A stretch of DNA of 9,367 bases, from assembly GCA_017500745.1 (NCBI GenBank), contig JAFVYE010000046.1, positions 1 through 9,367 of the forward strand. The letters run 5' to 3'. The translations under genes and the position numbers were made by a program. Of this stretch, positions 1-4,928 are shown piece after piece; positions within the stretch are counted from its first letter, which is position 1, and every line of letters starts with the position of its first letter. Under the pieces are notes generated by a model, which worked only from the letters and a program-made list of their open reading frames with translations, had not been told where the DNA came from and did no database searches. This stretch comes from Clostridia bacterium (lineage in GTDB: Bacteria > Bacillota > Clostridia > Christensenellales > CAG-917).

Positions 1-787
1 AAGGGGTGTTGACACCATAGATGAAGGATTGGATGCATTGCTTGACTTCCTTGTAGGTCAAGTTGTCTGCCTTTACAAAGGGAGCAAGATAGGTGTCAAA
101 GGATGAAAATGCTTGTGCGCCTGCCCACTCGTTTTGCATGATGCCAAGGAAGTTGACCATTTGATTGCAAAGGGTGGAGAGGTGACCTGCGGGAGAGGAC
201 GTGATCTTGCCGGGGATTCCGCCAAGACCTTCCTTGATGAGTTGCTTGAGTGACCAACCTGCGCAGTAGCCGGTGAGCATGCTGAGGTCGTGGATGTGGA
301 TGGCTGCGTCACGATGTGCGTTGCCAATTTCATCGTCATAGACTTCGCTGAGCCAGTAGTTGGCTGTGACAGCGCCAGAGTTTGAAAGGATAAGTCCTCC
401 AACGGAGTAAGTGACGGTGCTGTTTTCCTTCACGCGCCAGTCGTTGATGTTGAGATAATTGTTGACTGTCTTTGTATAGTCAAGAGTGGTGGTGCCGATG
501 TTGCGCACCTTTTCACGTTGTTTGCGGTAGAGGATGTAGGACTTTGCCACCTCCACGTATCCGCCTTGGATGAGCACCACTTCAACTGCGTCTTGGACGT
601 CCTCAACGGACACCACGTTGTTTTTGACCTTGTCGTTGAAGGTTGCTGTTGTGCGAAGGGCCAGCATATCAAGGATATCTTCGCTGTAGCTCTTCTTTTC
701 TGCGATGAATGCCTTTTCAATGGCGTTCTTGATCTTGGTCAGATCAAATTGGACGATGTTCCCGTCACGTTTCTTAACGTTAAGCAT
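1..787 (-). CDS. nrdD: Anaerobic ribonucleoside-triphosphate reductase, N-terminal part (runs off left edge)
   Basis: This is the class III, glycyl-radical ribonucleotide reductase, which makes dNTPs without oxygen in the cytoplasm. Reading the minus strand from the ATG at 787 gives 262 codons with no stop before the window edge; the C-terminal glycyl-radical region is not present here. Residues about 1-95 form an ATP-cone allosteric domain, starting VKKRDGNIVQFDLTKI and ending AKSYILYRKQRE. The catalytic-domain start follows with family-typical stretches: TYSVGGLILSNSGAVTANYW (about 126-145), HIHDLSMLTGYCAGWSLKQL (about 164-183, with conserved Cys175), STLCNQMVNFLGIMQNEW and QCIQSFIYGVNTP. 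The start is set by an AAGGAG site at 794-799, seven bases upstream. The activase gene nrdG would be expected further left (inference). A promoter and a pair of NrdR boxes lie upstream. The identification is very secure; only the 3' end is missing. Confidence 0.96.
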   Translation of the reverse strand, partial: MLNVKKRDGNIVQFDLTKIKNAIEKAFIAEKKSYSEDILDMLALRTTATFNDKVKNNVVSVEDVQDAVEVVLIQGGYVEVAKSYILYRKQREKVRNIGTTTLDYTKTVNNYLNINDWRVKENSTVTYSVGGLILSNSGAVTANYWLSEVYDDEIGNAHRDAAIHIHDLSMLTGYCAGWSLKQLIKEGLGGIPGKITSSPAGHLSTLCNQMVNFLGIMQNEWAGAQAFSSFDTYLAPFVKADNLTYKEVKQCIQSFIYGVNTP

Positions 788-849
788 AATTTTCTCCTTT
801 CAGTATTCAAATTAAGACGTGGCTTGGAGCCAACTGTTGTGCAGGAGTT

Positions 850-878
850 ATTGTATATGACAGAGCCCATCCTGTCAA
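850..878 (-). promoter_or_regulatory. Sigma-A-type promoter of nrdD
   Basis: On the minus strand a perfect -35 TTGACA (873-878) is followed after 17 bp by TACAAT (850-855), five of six matches to the -10 consensus. Transcription would begin near 843, leaving a leader of about 55 nt before the nrdD ATG at 787. Confidence 0.8.
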
Positions 879-886
879 CAGTTATT

Positions 887-902
887 TCACAAAATGTTGT
901 AA
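887..902. promoter_or_regulatory. NrdR box 1 (promoter-proximal)
   Basis: The 16-mer TCACAAAATGTTGTAA keeps the core of the NrdR-box consensus acaCwAtATaTwGtgt, with 11 of 16 positions agreeing, including CwA, AT and TwG. It sits just upstream of the nrdD -35 box. It is credible mainly because of its exact spacing to the second box at 919-934. Confidence 0.65.
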
Positions 903-918
903 GAATTTTTATTCAAAA

Positions 919-934
919 ACACAACATATTGTGG
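919..934. promoter_or_regulatory. NrdR box 2 (promoter-distal)
   Basis: The 16-mer ACACAACATATTGTGG agrees with the NrdR-box consensus acaCwAtATaTwGtgt at 14 of 16 positions. Its centre is 32 bp (about three helical turns) from that of the box at 887-902, which is the usual arrangement for NrdR, the ATP-cone repressor of ribonucleotide reductase genes. No nrdR gene is in the window. Confidence 0.75.
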
Positions 935-1336
935 TGTTGGCGATTTTTGTCGCATTCTAATTTTTGATCAAAAATATGCCAATTTGGCAAAATCGGCATT
1001 CTAAAAGTTTCATGAAACATTGTTTTGCGTGTTCTAACCGAGTGTCTATAAAAATGCGGATTATTCATCAAAAAACAACTGAACAAAATTCATCCACCAA
1101 AGGACACTATATAGTTTGTTGCAGCTTTTTGGTCGTGACCGAAAACTATGCTGTTAAAATCCGTGGCAACGTGCGGTCACAGAATGCCCTCAGCGAGCCA
1201 AAGAACAAAGCAACAACACAGTAAAAAATCAAATGACAAGCCCAGCAACCCCCTCGGCTTTCCCATTGACACCCATCTTCTCAACGGCAATGAAAAGTGC
1301 TGACAAATTTTGCAAGTCACTACATCCTCAACCTCC
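935..1336. other. Gene-free stretch with several short palindromes
   Basis: I see no convincing gene here. A plus-strand reading frame from 964 starts at TTG, has no ribosome binding site and resembles no family. The stretch holds perfect palindromes at 960-975 (ATTTTTGATCAAAAAT), 977-989 (TGCCAATTTGGCA) and 1007-1018 (GTTTCATGAAAC). It also holds an interrupted inverted repeat GTGACCG (1135-1141) / CGGTCAC (1174-1180), and GCATTCTAA occurs twice (952-960 and 996-1004). A 47-codon minus-strand frame at 1177-1320 is discussed as a doubtful small ORF in the findings. Confidence 0.6.
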
Positions 1337-1366
1337 TTGACATAGACGTCAAAAAGGGAGTATAAT
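1337..1366 (+). promoter_or_regulatory. Consensus sigma-A promoter of the tRNA-Arg gene
   Basis: Perfect -35 TTGACA (1337-1342) and perfect -10 TATAAT (1361-1366) are separated by 18 bp. Transcription would start near 1373, about 15 bases before the mature tRNA 5' end at 1388. Full consensus boxes fit a stable-RNA gene. Confidence 0.88.
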
Positions 1367-1387
1367 CACAGCACAACACACGCACAC

Positions 1388-1462
1388 GCCTGCATAGTTA
1401 AATGGATATAACAGCCCCCTCCTAAGGGGCAATTATAGGTTCGATTCCTATTGTGGGTGCCA
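1388..1462 (+). tRNA. tRNA-Arg (anticodon CCU, CCA encoded)
   Basis: The sequence folds as a complete cloverleaf. Acceptor strands are 1388-1394 and 1452-1458. The D stem GTTA/TAAC is at 1397-1400 and 1409-1412 with loop AATGGATA. The anticodon stem GCCCC/GGGGC is at 1414-1418 and 1426-1430 with loop CTCCTAA. A four-base variable region follows, then the T stem ATAGG/CCTAT at 1435-1439 and 1447-1451 with loop TTCGATT. The anticodon is CCT at 1421-1423, decoding AGG (arginine). The discriminator is G1459 and CCA is encoded at 1460-1462. The acceptor stem is weak: by my pairing positions 1-72, 4-69 and 5-68 are G-U wobbles. The gene forms its own transcription unit with a consensus promoter and a terminator immediately downstream. 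Confidence 0.93.
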
Positions 1463-1463
1463 A

Positions 1464-1490
1464 ACGACTGAGAAATCGGTCGTTTTTTTT
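1464..1490 (+). terminator. Intrinsic terminator of the tRNA-Arg gene
   Basis: An 8-bp stem ACGACTGA / TCGGTCGT (one G-U pair) encloses a GAAA tetraloop at 1472-1475. It runs directly into eight T residues (1483-1490). It begins two bases after the encoded CCA. Confidence 0.93.
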
Positions 1491-1705
1491 GTTGAGGGGC
1501 GGTTGTGATAAACAGGTGGCAGAACAAATTTTGTGGCAAACCAGATTGCAAACCCCGTTATAGAGCTTAACACGGGTGGCTGTTGTGGCGGGTGAGAACC
1601 CTTGAAACGATAGCAGACAAGCCAACAAAAATCATCAAAAACTGGGGCGGAAAACAAGGGAAAAGAGAGAAGTTAAAGACAAGTGGAAAACATTTGTACA
1701 AAACA
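1491..1705. other. Intergenic stretch without recognisable gene
   Basis: This lies between the tRNA terminator and the terminator of the minus-strand transporter. Reading frames here have no ribosome binding site and partly represent translated tRNA sequence. Only small structures are visible: a hairpin CCCGT (1554-1558) / ACGGG (1572-1576) with no T-tract, and GGGT-GAGA-ACCC further on. tRNA 3' flanks are common integration sites, but I see no integrase remnant and no repeat of the tRNA 3' end. Confidence 0.5.
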
Positions 1706-1730
1706 AAAACGGCACATGACGTGCCGTTTT
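1706..1730 (-). terminator. Terminator of the GPH transporter gene (possibly bidirectional)
   Basis: A perfect 10-bp stem AAAACGGCAC (1706-1715) / GTGCCGTTTT (1721-1730) has a 5-base loop. Read on the minus strand it follows the transporter stop codon by about 25 bases and continues into a T-rich tract. The symmetric A/T flanks would also let it stop plus-strand transcripts. Confidence 0.88.
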
Positions 1731-1755
1731 GTGATTTGTAAAGTGTTGATTGTGA

Positions 1756-3396
1756 TTATTCTTCGGTTGAGGTGTCGTCTGATGCGTCCTCAAACACCAC
1801 TTGAACTTCGGGGGCTGCATCAACTGCTGCTTGTGCTGTTGCTGCTTCACGCTTTGAAGCAAGGTCTGCATACATTTTGTCGGTGGTCTTTTTGTTCAGG
1901 TTGTAGATGACACCGATGCCAACAATCATAAACAGTGCAGACACACAGTAGAGTCCTGCCACCAGCCAGCACATATTCTTTGCGGTTTCGGGAGTTTGGC
2001 CATTGACGCCGTTGGCAGACACATAGCCAAGCACACCCATGAGGGCGATGACGATTGTGGGGCCAACGCCTTGTGCCAGCTTGCGGAAGAAGCTGTGGAG
2101 AGAGTACACGGTGCCTTCTTCACGTTTGCCTGTTTTCCACTCGTTGTAGTCAATTGCGTCAGCCATGAGTGCCCAAGACACACAAGTGTAGGTGCCCATG
2201 CCAATGCCAAAGATTGCAAGAGCGAGTATGTACATGACCATGCCCACTGTTCTGTTGGGGATGACGGGGAACACAAACATGAGAGCTGCGCCAACGCAGG
2301 ACACCAGCGTGCCAACCAAGGATGCCTCCTTTTTACCGTATTTGACAACTATCTTTTTGATGAAGGGCATGAAGATGATCATAGGCACAAATCCGATTGC
2401 GGACGCAATGCCAGAGAGCTTGGGCATGCCAAAGTAGGTTGCAAACATAATGCTTGTTGCTGTTGAAGCGGAGTTCATGCCAAGGAACATGCCCATTGCT
2501 GCAAGGGTTGCACCGAGAGCAGGGCGGTTGGTGAAGAAGTTCTTTGCTGCACCTAGAATGTTGAATTTGCCTTGACCTTCGCCCACCTTGACAGAGGACT
2601 CATCAACACGAAGGGTGATCTTTTTGATCATAAACAGGAAGGCGAGGAGTCCAAGCACACCCATTACGATTGCAACGATAAACACCGTCATGCCTTGCAG
2701 TTCTTGGAAGGGCTCCATGGTTTCGGGGTTGATGACCTTGTCGCCGATTGCGTAAGGCAGTCCGGTTTCGGGATGGGCGTGGAAGAACTTGTCTGCTATG
2801 CCTTGAACAGCACCGCTTCCATCATAAGTGATATCCTTCCACATGATTGTGGGGAGGATCATCATGGGGAACATGTTGCCCACCATTGAGCCAATTGAAC
2901 GCCAGGTTGACAGCTGTGCCTTTTCGCCTTCGTTGTTTGAAACGAGGGAGAGCATTGAGCCGTAAGGCACGTTTGCCACCGTGTTGAACGCATCCCAGAA
3001 CACGTAGCCAAGGATGAACAACACCGCTTTCAGCCAGGTGTCCGCTGTGGGCACGGGGAGGAAGGACAATGCGCCTGCAAAAGTAAGACCAATTGCACCA
3101 AGCAAGATGTAACTCTTGAATTTGCCAAGTCTGTACTTGCGTCTGTCGGCGTCTATGAGGGCGCCAATGAGGGGGTCGTTGATTGCGTCCCAAATTTGTG
3201 TAATGAGGACGAGGATTGACAACAAGTTGTTGTCCAAAAGCATATACACAAGCCAGAAGGTTTGGTGTGTGCTCTTGAGTGCAAAACTCATGTTGCAACC
3301 AAAGTCGCCAGCTGCATACGCAAGCTTGTCCATCCACCCAAATTTGCGGAAGCCACGTTCATCATACTGAATGGGCTTTCTTTGGAATTTTGCCAT
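1756..3396 (-). CDS. GPH-family (MelB-like) sugar:cation symporter
   Basis: This 546-residue membrane protein belongs to the glycoside-pentoside-hexuronide:cation symporter family of the major facilitator superfamily, which imports sugars or glycosides with Na+ or H+. Family hallmarks are KLAYAAGDFGCN (about 24-35), QIWDAINDPLIGALID (67-82) and NVPYGSMLSLVSNNEGEKAQ (about 142-161). Asp70 and Asp74 match MelB Asp55 and Asp59, which help bind the coupling cation; MelB Arg52 is Gln67 here. About 12 hydrophobic segments are expected. It exceeds the usual 450-500 residues through a polar loop at about 187-236 and an acidic, Ala-rich C-terminal tail. I chose the ATG at 3396 because AAGGAG lies at 3403-3408; the frame extends 18 codons upstream without such a site. 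It is monocistronic with its own promoter and terminator. The substrate cannot be told from the sequence, and no catabolic gene is adjacent. Confidence 0.9.
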   Translation of the reverse strand: MAKFQRKPIQYDERGFRKFGWMDKLAYAAGDFGCNMSFALKSTHQTFWLVYMLLDNNLLSILVLITQIWDAINDPLIGALIDADRRKYRLGKFKSYILLGAIGLTFAGALSFLPVPTADTWLKAVLFILGYVFWDAFNTVANVPYGSMLSLVSNNEGEKAQLSTWRSIGSMVGNMFPMMILPTIMWKDITYDGSGAVQGIADKFFHAHPETGLPYAIGDKVINPETMEPFQELQGMTVFIVAIVMGVLGLLAFLFMIKKITLRVDESSVKVGEGQGKFNILGAAKNFFTNRPALGATLAAMGMFLGMNSASTATSIMFATYFGMPKLSGIASAIGFVPMIIFMPFIKKIVVKYGKKEASLVGTLVSCVGAALMFVFPVIPNRTVGMVMYILALAIFGIGMGTYTCVSWALMADAIDYNEWKTGKREEGTVYSLHSFFRKLAQGVGPTIVIALMGVLGYVSANGVNGQTPETAKNMCWLVAGLYCVSALFMIVGIGVIYNLNKKTTDKMYADLASKREAATAQAAVDAAPEVQVVFEDASDDTSTEE

Positions 3397-3459
3397 AATT
3401 TTCTCCTTTTTTCTGCCATGCGCTCGGCAACGCATAGGCATTGTTTTCAACCGTTAAGT

Positions 3460-3488
3460 ATTTTCTCATATTAATATGAGATGGTCAA
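3460..3488 (-). promoter_or_regulatory. Probable promoter of the GPH transporter gene
   Basis: On the minus strand TTGACC (3483-3488) and GAAAAT (3460-3465) are 17 bp apart. The weak -10 (four of six) is preceded by TGA, giving an extended -10 TGn. The predicted leader is about 60 nt. The spacer is almost entirely filled by the palindrome at 3465-3480. Confidence 0.55.
3465..3480. promoter_or_regulatory. Perfect 16-bp palindrome, candidate operator of the transporter promoter
   Basis: CTCATATTAATATGAG reads identically on both strands and lies between the -35 and -10 boxes of the transporter promoter, where a bound repressor would block RNA polymerase. The regulator is unknown. It shares the CATATT word with the dyad at 4461-4481, but the half-sites are in opposite order, so the TetR protein need not bind both. 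Confidence 0.55.
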
Positions 3489-3529
3489 TACAGGATTTGA
3501 TTTTTTGCCCCAAAAAAGAGAAAAAACAT

Positions 3530-3554
3530 AAAAAAACCGACGATTTTACGTCGG
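3530..3554 (-). terminator. Terminator of the tetR gene
   Basis: A 6-bp GC-rich stem CCGACG (3537-3542) / CGTCGG (3549-3554) with a 6-base loop is followed, on the minus strand, by a run of T residues (plus-strand A tract 3531-3536) and a further T-rich stretch. It lies about 100 bases beyond the tetR stop codon and separates tetR from the transporter promoter. Confidence 0.85.
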
Positions 3555-3654
3555 CTTTGCTGAAATGTGGTTCAACGTTGAAATTGTTTGGTTCAGCAGT
3601 AAATCATTTTTGACGGAATTTGTCAATCCTTGAAGACAAATCTGATGGAAAGAG

Positions 3655-4263
3655 CTATTTGAGTATGCCCTTTGACAGGGCGGGCATGACTGTGGAATCT
3701 ATCATTTCATCAATCTGCTCATCGGTCATGTTTTCAAAAATTGCTCTCAAACCAAGGAAGTTGGAGATGCCCATGAGGAAGTAAGAGAGGGTGGTGTAAT
3801 CGGTGCTGATCACATCATCCGCATTCTTTTCCAAAGAATAGGCATAGCTTTTTGCAAAAGAGGTGTAGTAGTCATGAAACATTTTTTCATCAATTGAAAG
3901 ACTGCCCCATATGACCTTGTAGATGTTGGGGTTTTGAAGGGCAAACTTGACAAAGCACTTGATGCCAACACGCTCTTTTTCTTGGCGAGAGGTGCATCCT
4001 TGGATGCTTTCATCAAGCAAATCCTTGATCATCTTTTGATACTTGTCCAAAAGGCAGGCATATACGTCTGTCTTGGTCTTGAAATAGATGTAAAAAGTGC
4101 CAACGGCGGTGCCTGCGTGCTTGCAGATGTCGGCAACAGACGTGTCATAAAAGCCGTTTTGAGCAAAGAGCTCCTCTGCGGAGTTGATGAGGACGTCCAT
4201 CTTTTGTTGGCCAATTTTTGTTTTGGGGGAAGTGTAGCCCTTGGGGTTGATTTCGGGTTTCAT
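3655..4263 (-). CDS. TetR/AcrR-family transcriptional regulator
   Basis: This 202-residue protein has a classic TetR_N DNA-binding domain near residues 20-67, with the helix-turn-helix around TSVADICKHAGTAVGTFYIY (41-60). A helical C-terminal ligand and dimerisation domain follows, of normal length. Such proteins are usually repressors released by a small molecule. The start is taken at the ATG at 4263, preceded by GAGGA a few bases upstream; a 16-codon upstream extension is less likely because it would cover the predicted transcription start. The gene is divergent from the butyryl-CoA operon and shares its intergenic region, so it probably controls that operon and itself (inference). By analogy with TetR-type regulators of fatty-acid metabolism, such as Bacillus FadR, an acyl-CoA could be the effector, but nothing in the sequence proves this. 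Confidence 0.92.
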   Translation of the reverse strand: MKPEINPKGYTSPKTKIGQQKMDVLINSAEELFAQNGFYDTSVADICKHAGTAVGTFYIYFKTKTDVYACLLDKYQKMIKDLLDESIQGCTSRQEKERVGIKCFVKFALQNPNIYKVIWGSLSIDEKMFHDYYTSFAKSYAYSLEKNADDVISTDYTTLSYFLMGISNFLGLRAIFENMTDEQIDEMIDSTVMPALSKGILK

Positions 4264-4299
4264 AAAATCCTCGGATCGTGCTGATTTTGAACGTACATC

Positions 4300-4328
4300 A
4301 TTATACAACAAAACCGCAAATTTTACAA
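4300..4328 (-). promoter_or_regulatory. Promoter of tetR
   Basis: On the minus strand TTGTAA (4323-4328) and a perfect TATAAT (4300-4305) are separated by 17 bp. The start would be near 4293, giving a leader of about 30 nt. A CGCAAATT repeat (4315-4322) lies inside the spacer, which suggests autoregulation. Confidence 0.75.
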
Positions 4329-4366
4329 CAAAGAGGGAATTATTGCCCGCAAATTTTTAATTTGCG
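4315..4366. repeat. CGCAAATT repeat cluster in the tetR control region
   Basis: CGCAAATT occurs at 4315-4322 and 4348-4355 (33 bp apart) and inverted as AATTTGCG at 4359-4366. The last two form a dyad of two 8-base arms around TTT. A fourth, imperfect inverted copy AATTTGCA is at 4383-4390. The cluster spans the tetR promoter and the DNA just upstream, so it may be a regulator binding array. Confidence 0.55.
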
Positions 4367-4419
4367 CCAAAAATAATCAACAAATTTGCAAAAATGACCA
4401 ATTTTTTTGCAATTACGTA

Positions 4420-4448
4420 TTGATTTCCAATTGGTTATAGTTTATAAT
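4420..4448 (+). promoter_or_regulatory. Promoter of the butyryl-CoA operon
   Basis: TTGATT (4420-4425) and a perfect TATAAT (4443-4448) are separated by 17 bp, with CCAATTGG (4427-4434) inside the spacer. The start would be near 4455, giving a leader of about 50 nt before the first gene. No other promoter as good is seen inside the operon. Confidence 0.8.
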
Positions 4449-4460
4449 ATAATCAAGCAA

Positions 4461-4481
4461 AATATGAATAATGTTCATATT
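4461..4481. promoter_or_regulatory. 21-bp dyad, candidate TetR operator
   Basis: Perfect 8-base arms AATATGAA (4461-4468) and TTCATATT (4474-4481) flank a 5-base spacer. The site starts about 6 bases after the predicted transcription start of the operon, a standard position for repressor roadblock. The size and shape suit a TetR dimer, and a TetR gene lies next door. Binding is inferred. Confidence 0.65.
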
Positions 4482-4504
4482 CTAATTTATCGGAGGAAAA
4501 TCTA

Positions 4505-4912
4505 ATGACATTCAGCGAATTGAAAGTTGGTCAAAAAGCATCAGTTCAAAAGACCTTTACAGCAGCAGACGTGACAGCATTTGCAGGCATTTCACTTGAC
4601 GTGAACCCCATCCACATGAGTGATGGCTTTGCAAAAGACACCATCTTTGGCAAACGCATTGTTCACGGCATTTTGACATCAGGACTTATTTCTGCAGTTC
4701 TTGCAAACAAGCTTCCCGGACCCGGAACAATTTATCTTGGTCAAGAACTCCGTTTCACCGCACCCGTATTCCTTGGTGACGACGTAAAGGCAGAGGTAGA
4801 AATCGCAGAAATCCGTGAGGATAAAAAGATAATCAAACTCAACACAACATGCACAAAACAAGACGGCACAGTGGTCATCACCGGCATGGCAACAGTCAAG
4901 TTTAACGGCTAA
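4505..4912 (+). CDS. phaJ: MaoC/PhaJ-like (R)-specific enoyl-CoA hydratase
   Basis: This 135-residue hot-dog-fold hydratase would interconvert crotonyl-CoA and (R)-3-hydroxybutyryl-CoA in the cytoplasm. The hydratase-2 motif is present at 26-37, FAGISLDVNPIH, with catalytic Asp32 and His37 aligning with Asp31 and His36 of Aeromonas PhaJ. Length and several further stretches also match the PhaJ group: IVHGILTSGLISAVL, LPGPGTIYLGQELRF and PVFLGDDVKAEVEI. It is the first gene of the operon, with GGAGGA at 4492-4497, and is 16 bp from bcd. In the usual clostridial butyrate cluster this dehydration is done by Crt, a crotonase acting on the (S)-isomer; here the first position is taken by an unrelated fold of opposite stereospecificity. 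The family call is firm. The four-carbon substrate preference is inferred from context. Confidence 0.9.
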   Translation: MTFSELKVGQKASVQKTFTAADVTAFAGISLDVNPIHMSDGFAKDTIFGKRIVHGILTSGLISAVLANKLPGPGTIYLGQELRFTAPVFLGDDVKAEVEIAEIREDKKIIKLNTTCTKQDGTVVITGMATVKFNG

Positions 4913-4928
4913 AAAATAAGGAGAAATT

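Noticed and set aside
518..967. Plus-strand reading frame of 149 codons opposite nrdD.
   Set aside because: It is the antisense shadow of nrdD and runs through the nrdD promoter; the minus-strand reading is an unmistakable ribonucleotide reductase.
1104..1119. A further NrdR-like 16-mer, ACACTATATAGTTTGT, matching 14 of 16 consensus positions.
   Set aside because: It has no partner at the required 31-32 bp on either side, its right half loses the conserved T and G, and it is over 300 bp from nrdD. Probably chance.
964..1224. Plus-strand reading frame of 86 codons in the gene-free stretch.
   Set aside because: TTG start without a ribosome binding site, composition unlike the real genes, no family resemblance, and it covers palindromes near the nrdD control region.
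1366..1657. Overlapping minus-strand frames across and beside the tRNA.
   Set aside because: They contain translated tRNA sequence (PTIGIEP-type), lack ribosome binding sites and match no protein family.
1388..1705. Possible integration site of a mobile element at the tRNA 3' end.
   Set aside because: No direct repeat of the tRNA 3' end and no integrase or remnant of one is visible in the window.
1996..2466. Plus-strand reading frame of 156 codons, His- and Cys-rich.
   Set aside because: Antisense shadow of the GPH transporter; its composition is an artefact of the complementary codons.
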